From an uncultured Prevotellaceae bacterium (lineage in GTDB: Bacteria; Bacteroidota; Bacteroidia; Bacteroidales; Bacteroidaceae): 64,000 bases of DNA. The notes below the pieces were generated by a model that searched no databases, had not been told where the DNA came from, and saw nothing but the letters and a program-made list of their open reading frames with translations. How positions within the stretch are numbered: position 1 is the first letter of the stretch; each line of letters begins with the position of its first letter. The stretch spans positions 1 through 64,000 of the forward strand of contig OMZS01000006.1 of assembly GCA_900315565.1 (NCBI GenBank), given 5' to 3'. This document shows positions 23,161 to 32,882 of this stretch, in pieces. The position numbers and the translations under genes are program-made.

Positions 23161-24291
23161 TTATTTCAATTTAAAATGCTTAGCTAAGTCTTTTGCTTTC
23201 GATTTTTCACCCAGGCGCACGTAGGCCTGATAGAGGGGCTTTGACCAATCTACAATGTCGCGTCCGGGGTCTTTCGTGCGGCATTGTTCCAGGAGGTTTC
23301 TTCCTTCCTCGTACCATTTCCGCTCTTTGGTTTCCTGCCCCTTCGACACGTAGCAGATGCCGCAATTATACATCACCTGCACAAAATCGGGGTCGAACGC
23401 CAAGGCTTTTTTGAATCCTTCTATGGCCTTGTCCCATTTGCGGTCGCTCATTTCCACCTCGCCATAAAGAGCCCACTTCTGCTTATCCTGAGTGTCGAGC
23501 TTGATTTCCTCGCGCACAAAGCGTTTCAGCTCCTGCTCGTGCCCAGGCTGGGTGTAGTACTCCATGAGCTGGCCGAAAAAGTAACTGTTGGTGGGAAACT
23601 TGACGTGCAACTCGTCGAGCGCCTCAATATACTGAAGCGTGTCTTCCTTGGTGGTGCAGCTCTCTTTGATGATGGCTATTTTCAGCTCGGCTGCCTCCTG
23701 GGCATACTCGGGGTCGGAAAGAGCCACGGCCAGAAACCTATTGGCGGCATCGTAGTCCTTGGCTTGATAAGAAGCTTGCGAGGCATAGAAGGCACATTGG
23801 CCGTAGTAGCTGTCGTTGGCCGTGTTGAGATGCTCGAAAAGAGTGGTTTGGGGACAGCTCAGATAGAGGTCGAAACAATCCATGGCCCGGCCATAGTAGC
23901 CTTTATGGTAGGCATCGAGGCCGGCATCTATGACTCGGGGGCGTGCCACGAGCAGACGCTCCAGGTTGGTGCGCCGGTAGCGAAGTCTTTCTTCTATACC
24001 CTTGCAGGCCAGCAAGTCGTACATGTCGCAAAGAATGCCCGCCTTGACGGCCAGCACGGCGGCATCGTTGGCATGCTCGGAGAGTGCCGAATCGACCACA
24101 AGATTGTAGAATCCGGCTTTCTCCTTGTCGCTGAGCTCGCCAATGCCCTTAAAGTGCAGAATGTCCTCGTTGGTGCTGGTATATTTTATTTTATATACCT
24201 GCGTCTCGTCGGTCTGCGCCTGGATTGGTGCCACCTGCCACAGAGCCAGCATGAGGAAAGCGACAAGTGAAGAAAGTCGTGCGTTGTGCAT
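23161..24291 (-). CDS. Secreted TPR-repeat protein (second of the gyrA-linked set)
   Basis: The 376-residue product has an N-terminal signal peptide (SLVAFLMLALWQVAPIQAQ). TPR-like helices follow, with a clear repeat near the C-terminus (ALYGEVEMSDRKWDKAIEGFKKALAFDPDFVQVMYNCGICYVSKG). It shares with its neighbours the phrases on child counts and tree-like acidic linkers rather than any catalytic motif. It lies between two related genes on the minus strand; a 93-nt spacer separates it from the first. Confidence 0.75.
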   Translation of the reverse strand: MHNARLSSLVAFLMLALWQVAPIQAQTDETQVYKIKYTSTNEDILHFKGIGELSDKEKAGFYNLVVDSALSEHANDAAVLAVKAGILCDMYDLLACKGIEERLRYRRTNLERLLVARPRVIDAGLDAYHKGYYGRAMDCFDLYLSCPQTTLFEHLNTANDSYYGQCAFYASQASYQAKDYDAANRFLAVALSDPEYAQEAAELKIAIIKESCTTKEDTLQYIEALDELHVKFPTNSYFFGQLMEYYTQPGHEQELKRFVREEIKLDTQDKQKWALYGEVEMSDRKWDKAIEGFKKALAFDPDFVQVMYNCGICYVSKGQETKERKWYEEGRNLLEQCRTKDPGRDIVDWSKPLYQAYVRLGEKSKAKDLAKHFKLK

Positions 24292-24384
24292 ATTTACCGG
24301 TAGTTATTGAAAAATCACAAAAAAGGGGGATGCGGAGTAGGTTTCATTTTTACGCTCCGCATCCCTTTTCATGTGGTTGTTGGA

Positions 24385-25581
24385 TTATTTCTCTGCTTCG
24401 GCAGCTTTGGTTCTCGGGTCGTTCTCGCCGTAGAGGTTATAGTAGGCGTTGTAACGGTTGTAGCCCCAGTTGCTCATGTTCTTGTCGGGGTCGAGTTCCT
24501 TGGCCTTGTCGAAGTATTTCACGGCCTCGCCGTAAAGCTCGTTGCGCTTGGCCTTATCGGTAATGTCCTGAGCCTGAATGCTGAGTCCAGTTGCCAGATA
24601 GGTAACGATGAGGGCGTTGTCGGGTTTCAGCTCGAAAGCTTTCTTGAGCATCGACACGGCCTCGGCGGGTTTCTCGTTGAGCAGGGCAATACCCTTGTCG
24701 GCCAATGCCACGAAGTTGTTGGGATTAGCGGCCAGAGCGTCGTCGAGCACCTTGATGGCAGCATCTTTGTTGCCCAGGGCGTTGTTGAGGTTGTAAACAC
24801 GCTCCAGAAGCGATGAGTTCTGGGGGTTCTCCTCGTACATGGCTTTCACGCTATCAAGGAACTTCAGCGAGTCGGCTCTGTTCTTCAGGTCGTCGCTCAG
24901 CACGGTGAGCTTCAGGTTGAGGGCGTTGTCGTACTCAGCGGTATCCTTCATAGCTATTTCGCTATACTTCAGGGCCTTGTCGAGCTCCTTGTCCTGATAG
25001 TGGAACACACCCACGAAGCGTGCCACCTGGGCGAAGAACGGCTGCTGCACGCTACGGTCGCACTTGGCAAAGAGCGGAGCAGAGTCAGAATCTACGAAAG
25101 CACCCCAGTATTTCTTGGCGGTAGCGTGGTCTTTGTTGGTGAGAGCGTCTTGTCCGGCGTTGACCAGCAACAGACGAGCGGGCCACACACGCTGGCCGTT
25201 CTTGTCGGCAAACTTAGGCGAAACCTTGCCCTTTTCGTTGGGCAGCTGGTCGTACTTGTCGCACTCCATGGCGGCTAATACGGCATGATAAGCAGCCTCG
25301 TTCATGCCAGCCTCGTCGAACTCCTTGTTCTGCTTGAGCACCTCGTTCTCGGTCTTGGTAGTGCTTTCCTTGAGATATTTCTCCATGGCCAGCTCCACCA
25401 GTTTGTTGTATGCCTTTGCTCTTTCGCCATTGTCGGTCAGTTCGCCAAGCGAGCTGTTCACCAGAGATTCAGCCTCGGCATAAGTCTTGGCTTTCAGAAT
25501 GTTCTTCAGTGCAGGGCTGTCGCCTGCGAACGCACTTGTGGCACCCAGTACCAGCAAGGCCATCAATGTCATTTTTTTCAT
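24385..25581 (-). CDS. Secreted TPR-repeat protein (first of the gyrA-linked set)
   Basis: The 398-residue product has a signal peptide (MKKMTLMALLVLGATSAFA). It has TPR repeats in its C-terminal half, e.g. SSLLERVYNLNNALGNKDAAIKVLDDALAANPNNFVALADKGIALLNEKPAEAVSMLKKAFELKPDN. It is probably periplasmic. It starts 70 nt behind gyrA and is probably read from the gyrA transcript. No enzymatic motif is seen. Confidence 0.8.
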   Translation of the reverse strand: MKKMTLMALLVLGATSAFAGDSPALKNILKAKTYAEAESLVNSSLGELTDNGERAKAYNKLVELAMEKYLKESTTKTENEVLKQNKEFDEAGMNEAAYHAVLAAMECDKYDQLPNEKGKVSPKFADKNGQRVWPARLLLVNAGQDALTNKDHATAKKYWGAFVDSDSAPLFAKCDRSVQQPFFAQVARFVGVFHYQDKELDKALKYSEIAMKDTAEYDNALNLKLTVLSDDLKNRADSLKFLDSVKAMYEENPQNSSLLERVYNLNNALGNKDAAIKVLDDALAANPNNFVALADKGIALLNEKPAEAVSMLKKAFELKPDNALIVTYLATGLSIQAQDITDKAKRNELYGEAVKYFDKAKELDPDKNMSNWGYNRYNAYYNLYGENDPRTKAAEAEK

Positions 25582-25651
25582 ACTTTCAAAAATTCATTAA
25601 AGGTTATTAGTTATTGTTTCTTTGTTTCTATATAAAATAGACTTGCTTTTT

Positions 25652-28303
25652 TTACTCCACAATATCCAGCTCTTCGAGTTCGTTGGCGTCGGTCTCGTCG
25701 GCCAGAGGCTCGTCGGTCAGAGGTTCTTCGGCGTTGTCGGCGTTCGCATTGTCGGAAGCCGGCTCGCCGTTTTTCTTCTGCCATTGGGCGCGGCTTTCCT
25801 CCTCAACGGTGGCCTCGAGCTCAGAGCTCATCACCTTGCAAACGCTGGCTATCACGTCGTTCTTCTTGGCCAGATTGATGAGTCTCACGCCTTGCGTGGC
25901 TCGTCCCATCACACGGCAGTCGGCCACACTCAGCCTGATGGCAATGCCGCTCTTGTTGATAATCATCAGGTCGTTTTGGTCGGTCACCACCTTGATGGCC
26001 ACCAGTCGGCCGGTCTTCTCGGTAATGTTGAGCGTCTTCACGCCCTTGCCGCCACGGTTGGTCTTACGGTAGTCTTCCACCTCCGAGCGCTTGCCGTAGC
26101 CCTCTTCGCTCACCACCATGATGGTTTCCTCGTCGGGACGGTTCACCACCACCATGCCCACAACGGCATCGTCACCGCCGTCGAGCTGCATGCCGCGCAC
26201 ACCCGTGGCCACACGGCCCATAGCACGAACAGTGTGCTCGTTGAAGCGCACGGCACGTCCGTTGCGGTTGGCCATGATGAGTTCGTTCTCGCCATTGGTG
26301 AGTCGAACATCAACCACCTCGTCGCCCTCCAGAATGTTGATGGCATTCACGCCGTTGGCACGGGGGCGGCTATAAGCCTTGAGCGATGTTTTCTTCACAA
26401 TGCCGTTCTTGGTGGCAAACACCACGTAGTGCGAGTTGATGAACTCGTCGTCGTTCAGTCCCTGACCTCTCAGTCTGAGAATGTTGTTCACCGAGTCGTC
26501 GCTATCAATGTTGAGCATGTTCTGAATGGCGCGTCCCTTCGAGTTTTTGTCGCCCTCGGGAATCTCGTAGCACTTCAGCCAGTAGCAGCGGCCCTTGCGG
26601 GTAAAGAAGAGCATGGTCTGGTGCATTGTGGCGGGATAGATGAACTCCGTGAAGTCCTGGTCGCGGGTCTTGGCGGCCTTCGCCCCTACTCCACCTCGTG
26701 CCTGCTCGCGGAACTCCGAGAGCGGCGTACGCTTGATGTAGCCCAAGTGGCTCACGGTGATCACCACCGGATCGTTGGGATAGAAGTCCTCGGGGTTGAA
26801 CTCCTCGCTCGAGTATTTGATTTCCGTACGGCGCTCGTCGCCGTATTTTTCTTTTACTTCCTGAAGCTCGTCTTTCATCACCTGCTTGCAACGCTCGGGA
26901 TTGTCGAGAATCTCCTGAAGGTCGGCAATGAGTTTCTGCAGGTCGTCGTACTCCTGGTGCAACTGATCCACTCTGAGTCCGGTGAGCTGGCTCAGGCGCA
27001 TGTCAACGATGGCCTTCGACTGAAGCTCGTCAAGATTGAACCGGCTCTCCAGGTTGCGCTGGGCATCGGTGGGAGTTTTAGAGTTGCGAATGATGCGCAC
27101 CACCTCGTCGATGTTGTTCACAGCGATGATGAGTCCTTCCAGAATGTGGGCTCTCTCTTTGGCTTTGCGCTGGTCGAACCGGGTGCGGCGAATGGTCACG
27201 TCGTGACGATGCTCCACAAAATATTTCACACAATCTTTCAAGGTGAGCAGACGCGGGCGGCCTTTAACCAATGCGATGCAATTCACAGAGAACGAGCTCT
27301 GTAGAGCCGTCATCTTAAAGAGTTTGTTCAGTATCACGTTGGCGTTGGCATCACGTTTCACGTCGATGACGATGCGCATGCCCTGACGGCCGCTCTCGTC
27401 GTTGGCATTCGAGATGCCCTCCAGTTTGCCTTCCTTCACCAGGTCGGCAATATACTCGATGAGCTGCGCCTTGTTCACGCCATAGGGAATCTCGGTCACC
27501 ACAATCTTGTCGTGGGTGTCGTGGCTCTCAATTTCGGCCTTGGCACGCATCACAATACGTCCACGACCCGTCTCATAGGCGTCTTTCACGCCCTGAATAC
27601 CATATATATATGCTCCCGTGGGGAAGTCGGGCGCCTTGATGTACTGCATCAGCCCCTCGGTGTCGATGTCAGGATTGTCGATGTAGGCACAGCAGCCGTC
27701 AATCACCTCACCCAGGTTGTGGGTAGGAATGTTGGTAGCCATACCCACGGCAATACCGTTGCCGCCGTTCACCAGCAGGTTGGGCACCTTGGTGGGCATA
27801 ACCGTAGGCTCCTGAAGCGAGTCGTCGAAGTTGGGAGCCATATCCACGGTGTCTTTCTCCAGGTCGTCCATGATGTGCTCGCCCATCTTCGAGAGGCGGC
27901 ACTCGGTGTAACGCATGGCAGCTGCCGAGTCGCCGTCAACACTACCAAAGTTGCCCTGCCCGTCAACGAGCGTGTAGCGCATGTTCCAGTCCTGAGCCAT
28001 GCGCACCAGAGCGCCATAGACCGAGCTGTCGCCGTGGGGGTGATACTTACCCAGCACCTCGCCCACCACGCGGGCGCACTTCTTGTAGGGCTTGTCGCTG
28101 GTGTTGCCGATGCCGGCCATACCGTAGAGTATGCGGCGATGAACGGGCTTGAATCCGTCGCGCACATCGGGCAACGCACGGGCCACAATCACCGACATAC
28201 TGTAGTCGATGTACGAGGATTTCATTTCCTCCTCGATGTTGATTCTAATGATTCTGTCGTTGTCGGCGGTCAGTTCGCCGACCGAATTCTGAATTTCGTC
28301 CAT
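25652..28303 (-). CDS. gyrA: DNA gyrase subunit A
   Basis: The 883-residue product matches GyrA throughout. It has the N-terminal breakage-reunion domain with [18 protein letters not shown] and [17 protein letters not shown], and the catalytic Tyr in [12 protein letters not shown]. The C-terminal beta-pinwheel includes the GyrA-box-like QRGGKG equivalent ([10 protein letters not shown]). An acidic tail ends in ELEELDIVE. It introduces negative supercoils together with GyrB. The residue matching E. coli Ser83 is Ser and that matching Asp87 is Gly. It heads a minus-strand group with three TPR genes. A TAATTTTG box at 28432-28439 on the minus strand is a likely -7 element. Confidence 0.97.
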   Translation of the reverse strand: MDEIQNSVGELTADNDRIIRINIEEEMKSSYIDYSMSVIVARALPDVRDGFKPVHRRILYGMAGIGNTSDKPYKKCARVVGEVLGKYHPHGDSSVYGALVRMAQDWNMRYTLVDGQGNFGSVDGDSAAAMRYTECRLSKMGEHIMDDLEKDTVDMAPNFDDSLQEPTVMPTKVPNLLVNGGNGIAVGMATNIPTHNLGEVIDGCCAYIDNPDIDTEGLMQYIKAPDFPTGAYIYGIQGVKDAYETGRGRIVMRAKAEIESHDTHDKIVVTEIPYGVNKAQLIEYIADLVKEGKLEGISNANDESGRQGMRIVIDVKRDANANVILNKLFKMTALQSSFSVNCIALVKGRPRLLTLKDCVKYFVEHRHDVTIRRTRFDQRKAKERAHILEGLIIAVNNIDEVVRIIRNSKTPTDAQRNLESRFNLDELQSKAIVDMRLSQLTGLRVDQLHQEYDDLQKLIADLQEILDNPERCKQVMKDELQEVKEKYGDERRTEIKYSSEEFNPEDFYPNDPVVITVSHLGYIKRTPLSEFREQARGGVGAKAAKTRDQDFTEFIYPATMHQTMLFFTRKGRCYWLKCYEIPEGDKNSKGRAIQNMLNIDSDDSVNNILRLRGQGLNDDEFINSHYVVFATKNGIVKKTSLKAYSRPRANGVNAINILEGDEVVDVRLTNGENELIMANRNGRAVRFNEHTVRAMGRVATGVRGMQLDGGDDAVVGMVVVNRPDEETIMVVSEEGYGKRSEVEDYRKTNRGGKGVKTLNITEKTGRLVAIKVVTDQNDLMIINKSGIAIRLSVADCRVMGRATQGVRLINLAKKNDVIASVCKVMSSELEATVEEESRAQWQKKNGEPASDNANADNAEEPLTDEPLADETDANELEELDIVE

Positions 28304-28976
28304 TTCTATATTTTACAATTTCACTATTTCACAATTTTACAATTTCATTCCTAACTCCTAACTCCTAACTCCGAATCGCCTCTAAGGCCGTTTTTTTGCC
28401 CTCTAAGACGTTTTCGGCTTCTAACAAGTTACAAAATTACACGTTTTTTCACACCCACGAAAATCTTTTTAGCGTTTTTAGCCGCAAAATAGCAAAAATT
28501 ATAGATTATTCAGCTTTCGCAGGGTAGATTTTAGAAATGATAGAATAATAACTTGGTACAAATTGTATGAAACGAATGAGAATAATGAGAATGATTTTTC
28601 CACGAATTAAAATAATAATATAAGTTTCGCATATATAAAACCGACCACAGATTACTCAGATTTCATGGATTCTCTGTCGATTCCAGCAGCCAAGTTGCAA
28701 TTTATTAGGATTGCACAGATTGAGCTGTTCTCGACTTCTGCCGCGACTCGGCAAAATTCAAGCGAGCTTGACTTTGCTCTCGCTGCTCCATCAGTTGCTG
28801 CATGCAGCCTAAATCTGAGAAATCGTAATAATTTGACAATTAGACAATTTACAATCAGACTGTAAAATTGTGAAATTGTGAAATCTGTGAAATTGTGAAA
28901 TCTGTGAAATTGTGAAATTGTGAAATCTGTGACATCTGCGTAATCTGTGGTAGAAATGTACCCCAGCGAAGGTGAG
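28304..28976. other. Gene-free region with simple repeats
   Basis: No convincing gene. Next to gyrA lie ACAATTTCACTATTTCAC-type words and CCTAACT 8-mers (28314-28375). A dispersed repeat (TTCAAGCGAGCTTGACTTTG..., 28757-28784) nearly matches part of the BT4734/DUF3987 gene (3235-3262). About ten GTGAAATTGTGAAATCT-type units occupy 28862-28935. A probable gyrA -7 box is at 28432-28439. Confidence 0.75.
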
Positions 28977-29957
28977 TTATTTAATTCTTTTCTGCTCGGC
29001 AAACGCTTTCAGCACCCGCTCGGCCTCGTCGTCGTCGTCGGTAAGCGTGAGTAGCAGGTTACGATACTTTCCCGTCTCCATCAGCTGTTCAAGCAGCGTA
29101 TAGATGGGCATTTCCTCCGTCCAGAAATGCCTGTCAAGAAACACCATAGGACTGCTGAAGCCAAACGAGAGATAATGATTCTGCACGGCATCTTGAAACA
29201 CCTCCTGCATGGTGCCCGCACTTCCGGGCGTGTAGATAATGCCGCCGAAGGCCAGCGTCAGAATACTGTCCTCGCGTATGCTGTTCTCAAAGAATTTGGC
29301 GATGTGGGTGGCAAAGGGCGTAGAAGGCTCATGGCCGTAGAGCCACGTGGGAATGCCCAGGCTCACATATTTTTGTTGCGGATAGCGCCGCATCACTTCC
29401 AATGCCGACGAGAGCCACCTTTCGTCCTTAAACGATGCGGCCTCAGCAGCCAGCCAACCCAGCGCCTCATGAGCCTCCTCGCACGTGCGCCCAGCCAGCC
29501 ATGCTCCCATGTGCGTAGCCTCCATGGCACCAGGACCGCCGCCACTCAACATGCAGAAGCCCTGCTCCGTGAGCCGTTTGCTCAACATCACGATTCGGAC
29601 GAACATAGGGTCGGAACGAAGCAAAGCATGCCCTCCCATCACACCCACGCACCGGCGGCTGTCGTGCTCGTCGAAAAAGGCATCGAGGGCCGTGTGAATG
29701 CCGTGGTCGTGAAGCGTGCGGGCCAGCGACTCGTTCACATTCTTGGCATTCTTCCCCATGGCCATATAGTGCTGATACACACGGCTGTCGTAACATTGGG
29801 CAAACGACGCCCGGTCGTCCTCCGCGTTCGCCGAAGGCTCGTAGCCCTCGTACAGGTCGGCGGCATTGTAGAGTATGCGCCGCGTCACATCGTAGGGCAC
29901 CGTCGTCAGCCATTCGGCCATGCCCTCAGTCTGCAGAAATCTTGAATTGCTAATCAT
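28977..29957 (-). CDS. LOG-family Rossmann-fold protein
   Basis: The 326-residue product has the LOG/TIGR00730-type nucleotide-binding core: VGVMGGHALLRSDPMF, MLSGGGPGAMEATHMGAWLAG and YTPGSAGTMQEVFQDAVQNHY. In cytokinin-activating LOG enzymes the last motif is PGGxGTxxE; here it is PGSAGTMQE, keeping the Glu. It is longer than LOG enzymes (~190 residues), with an extra N-terminal ~110 residues and a middle insertion. This fits the larger bacterial Rossmann subgroup acting on nucleotide 5'-monophosphates or of unknown substrate. Confidence 0.8.
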   Translation of the reverse strand: MISNSRFLQTEGMAEWLTTVPYDVTRRILYNAADLYEGYEPSANAEDDRASFAQCYDSRVYQHYMAMGKNAKNVNESLARTLHDHGIHTALDAFFDEHDSRRCVGVMGGHALLRSDPMFVRIVMLSKRLTEQGFCMLSGGGPGAMEATHMGAWLAGRTCEEAHEALGWLAAEAASFKDERWLSSALEVMRRYPQQKYVSLGIPTWLYGHEPSTPFATHIAKFFENSIREDSILTLAFGGIIYTPGSAGTMQEVFQDAVQNHYLSFGFSSPMVFLDRHFWTEEMPIYTLLEQLMETGKYRNLLLTLTDDDDEAERVLKAFAEQKRIK

Positions 29958-30325
29958 TTTTCTCTCCTTTTTGCTCGCAAATATATGGAAAAATAATCAT
30001 ATATCCCTGCTTTTTCCGAAAAAAAACGAGAACAATAAACGTTCTTTCATAAACAAATAACCGTAAACGGTAATTTTTTCGTTCCTCATTCTTCATTCTC
30101 AGTTCGCCCAAGTGTTCGGCGGAACGGGTGTAAGTTGCGTGTGAGTTGTGTAAGTTAGCGTGTAAGTTAGCATGTAAGTTGTGTAAGTTGCGTGTAAGTT
30201 ATTCAAATTAACTTACACGCTTTTGTTTGTGCCTGATTGTCAGCGTGTTAGTTGCGTGTAAGTTACAACCTGCTTGTACGCATTGCTCACACGTTTTTTC
30301 ATAGTATCTTTGCCAACGATAAGAA

Positions 30326-30475
30326 TTAAACCTTTAAACCTTTAAACCTTTAAACCAAATGGTGGGTAAAAAAACTTATTTATATATATATATAAATAAA
30401 AATTATTCATCAAAAAAAGATGAAAATCAAAAATGAGAAATGGTTTAATGGTTTAATGATTTAATGATTTAAAAC
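30326..30475. repeat. Inverted AAACCTTT / GGTTTAAT blocks around an AT palindrome
   Basis: Four (T)TTAAACC units (30326-30357) face four GGTTTAAT/GATTTAAT units (30440-30473). Between them 30377-30400 is a perfect 24-nt palindrome (TTATTTATATATATATATAA...). The architecture copies that at 13877-14066 with unrelated repeat words. Confidence 0.8.
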
Positions 30476-30496
30476 TCAAAATTTAAAAAAAGTATT

Positions 30497-30649
30497 ATGG
30501 AAAAACTAGTGATGATCAAGGAGCAGCTTGCACTCTCAGAGCGCAACTACACCGACCGCAACGGCCAACCGCAGGTGTTTGCAAGTGTTGGCTTCGTACT
30601 GACTGACGGCATCGACACGTTCTATGCCGAAGTGAACAATTCTGGCTAG
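30497..30649 (+). CDS. Short 50-residue frame, probably a truncated gene
   Basis: ATG at 30497 reads MEKLVMIKEQLALSERNYTD..., then ASVGFVLTDGIDTFYAEVNNSG and a TAG. Codon usage is coding-like up to the stop, and a TATCTTTG promoter box lies at 30305-30312. The frame breaks off into TATCGTCGGGAG repeats, suggesting a gene that lost its 3' part. I do not recognise the family; the strand pattern is compatible with a small OB-like domain. Confidence 0.4.
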   Translation: MEKLVMIKEQLALSERNYTDRNGQPQVFASVGFVLTDGIDTFYAEVNNSG

Positions 30650-30839
30650 AAAATATGCGAGTATCGCTGGGAGTTATTTTCGTATTGCCGTGGATTAGGA
30701 AAATATCGTCGGGAGTTATGATGAAATATTCTAGAAAATTTGCGAGTATCGTCGGGAGATATTTCCTGAATGGTGAAAAATCTTTTTGCCGTGAGTGAAA
30801 ATAAATTTGCTTTTCGTTCCTAAAGTCGATTTTTTGCAG

Positions 30840-30847
30840 TACCTTTG
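30840..30847 (+). promoter_or_regulatory. -7 box upstream of yidC
   Basis: TACCTTTG fits the Bacteroidetes -7 consensus and lies 83 nt before the yidC start. No exact TTTG is found at the usual distance. Confidence 0.55.
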
Positions 30848-30930
30848 CACCTTGTATTTGTAAAATACAAAGCGGAAACGTTCAGAAACCAAATGATTAT
30901 CAACAAAAAAATATAACAAACAAATAAGAA

Positions 30931-32814
30931 ATGGATAAAAATACGATTACAGGCTTCATTCTGATAGCCATAGTATTGATTGGTTTCAGCTGGTGGCAGC
31001 AGCCGTCGGCCGAGCAGATTGAGGCTCAGCGCAAACAAGACTCCATCGCTGTGGTGGCCAGAGAGAAAGCCGAAAAGGAGCGCAAAGCGGCAGAGGCCGC
31101 CAAGAAAAACGAAGAGGCCAAGGCTCGCGAAGACTCTACGGCCGCTTTCTTCCAGGCCCTGAACGGCACGGCCCAGGATGTGGTGCTGAAGAACGAGAAG
31201 GTGGTGCTGACGCTCTCCACCAAGGGCGGCACCGTGAAGAAGGCCGTGCTGAAGGACTTCAAAAACCATGAGGGCAAAAACGAGGTGACACTTTTCGACG
31301 AGAAAGACCAGCAGCTGAAGTTCATGCTGGCCGGCAAGGAGACGAACATCATCAGCTCGGAGCTTTACTTCACCCCGACAAACCTGACCGACTCTACCGT
31401 CACCATGACGGCCGACGCGGGCAACGGGCGACAGCTGGTGTTGGACTGGCTGCTGGGGCACGACTATATGCTGCACATGAAGATGCAGGCCGTGGGCATG
31501 GAGGGCATGTTTGCGCCCAACTACTCGCAGATGGACATTGAATGGACCGACCAGGCACGACAGCAGGAGCGCGGATTCAACTTCGAGAACCAGCGCTCGT
31601 CGCTCACCTACCACCTGACCGAGGGCGGCACCGACTATCTGAACGAAATGAAGGAGGCCGTTGACAAACCCGTGGAGGAAACCATCGACTGGGTGGCCTT
31701 CAAGAACCAGTATTTCTCGGCGGTGATGATTGCCAAGGACAACTTCGCACAAAACTCGCTCATGACCAGCCTGCCCCTGAAGAAAGAAACGCACTATCTG
31801 AAGCAGTACGGCGCCAAGCTGAAGACGGCCTTCGACCCCAAGGGACAGAAACCGTCGGAGTTTGAGTTCTACTATGGTCCCAACGACTTCCGCCTGTTGC
31901 AGAAGGTGGAGAAGCAGAGCACCTTTGGCAAGGACCTGCAGATGGAGCGCCTGGTGTATCTGGGTTGGCCGCTCATCCGCATCATCAACCGTTGGTTTAC
32001 CATCTACGTGTTCGACTGGCTCACCAAGTTCGGTCTCAACATGGGCATTGTGCTCATCCTCATCACGCTGCTGCTGAAGGTCATCACCTTCCCGCTGGTG
32101 AAGAAGAGCTACATGAGCTCGGCCAAGATGCGCGTGCTGAAGCCCAAGTTCGACGAGGCCACCAAGCAGTTTGACAAGCCCGAGGACCAGATGCAGAAAC
32201 AGCAGGCCATGATGCAGATGTACTCACAATACGGCGTGAGCCCGCTGGGCGGCTGTCTGCCCGCCCTCATCCAGATGCCCATCTGGATTGCCATGTTCAA
32301 CTACGTGCCTAACGCCATTCAGCTGCGCGGCGAGAGCTTCTTGTGGATGAAAGACCTAAGCACCTACGACCCCATCATCTCGTGGGGCAAGGACATCTGG
32401 ATGATTGGCGACCACCTGTCGCTCACGTGTATTCTGTTCTGCGTGGCCAACTTGCTCTACTCGTGGCTCACCATGCGCCAGCAGAAAGACCAGATGGTGG
32501 GTCAGCAGGCCGACCAACTGAAGATGATGCAATGGATGATGTACCTGATGCCTGTGATGTTCTTCTTCATGTTCAACGAGTATTCCAGCGGTCTGAACTT
32601 CTACTACTTCATTTCGCTCTTCTTCTCTGCCGCCATCATGTGGACGCTCCGCAAGACCACCAACGACGAGAAGCTGCTCGCCATACTCGAGGCAAAATAC
32701 GAGGAGAACAAGAAGAATCCCAAGAAGCAGAGTGGCATGGCCGCAAAACTGGAAGCCATGCAGAAGCGTGCGGCAGAATTGGAGAAACAGCGGCAGAACG
32801 GATACAAGAAATAA
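30931..32814 (+). CDS. yidC: Membrane protein insertase YidC
   Basis: The 627-residue product has an N-terminal membrane helix (TGFILIAIVLIGFSWW), a Lys/Glu-rich linker and a large periplasmic beta-sandwich (~75-350). The conserved YidC/Oxa1 core follows, with membrane segments around GLNMGIVLILITLLLKVITFPLV, GCLPALIQMPIWIAMF, LTCILFCVANLLYSW and MMYLMPVMFFFMFNEYSSGLNFYYFISLF. It ends in a basic C-terminal tail. It inserts inner-membrane proteins alone or with SecYEG. The length is as usual for Bacteroidetes. Confidence 0.97.
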   Translation: MDKNTITGFILIAIVLIGFSWWQQPSAEQIEAQRKQDSIAVVAREKAEKERKAAEAAKKNEEAKAREDSTAAFFQALNGTAQDVVLKNEKVVLTLSTKGGTVKKAVLKDFKNHEGKNEVTLFDEKDQQLKFMLAGKETNIISSELYFTPTNLTDSTVTMTADAGNGRQLVLDWLLGHDYMLHMKMQAVGMEGMFAPNYSQMDIEWTDQARQQERGFNFENQRSSLTYHLTEGGTDYLNEMKEAVDKPVEETIDWVAFKNQYFSAVMIAKDNFAQNSLMTSLPLKKETHYLKQYGAKLKTAFDPKGQKPSEFEFYYGPNDFRLLQKVEKQSTFGKDLQMERLVYLGWPLIRIINRWFTIYVFDWLTKFGLNMGIVLILITLLLKVITFPLVKKSYMSSAKMRVLKPKFDEATKQFDKPEDQMQKQQAMMQMYSQYGVSPLGGCLPALIQMPIWIAMFNYVPNAIQLRGESFLWMKDLSTYDPIISWGKDIWMIGDHLSLTCILFCVANLLYSWLTMRQQKDQMVGQQADQLKMMQWMMYLMPVMFFFMFNEYSSGLNFYYFISLFFSAAIMWTLRKTTNDEKLLAILEAKYEENKKNPKKQSGMAAKLEAMQKRAAELEKQRQNGYKK

Positions 32815-32882
32815 GTTAAGAAGCAAGAGTCAAGAACTGCCAACTTGAAACACAAACCCAAAAGAACACATACAGATTTAGG

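Larger units (their letters stand above)
29958..30930. other. Repeat-rich intergenic region with one short frame
   Basis: Holds about eight TGTAAGTT-type repeats (30125-30265) including a perfect 12-bp hairpin (30190-30201/30209-30220), a TATCTTTG box (30305-30312), AAACCTTT repeats, an AT palindrome and inverse GGTTTAAT repeats (30326-30473). It also holds a 50-codon frame (30497-30649) and two or three TATCGTCGGGAG words (30660-30760). Confidence 0.75.

Noticed and set aside
25622..27304. 560-codon plus-strand frame opposite gyrA
   Set aside because: Antisense shadow of a certain gene; no domain or signal is recognisable.
27990..28100. Gly at the GyrA position matching E. coli Asp87 considered as quinolone resistance
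   Set aside because: The adjacent Ser is wild type, and the natural residue at this position in related species cannot be judged from this sequence alone.
28652..29002. 116-codon minus-strand frame with FTISQFH repeats
   Set aside because: Read from the GTGAAATTGTGAAATCT tandem repeat; no real gene features.
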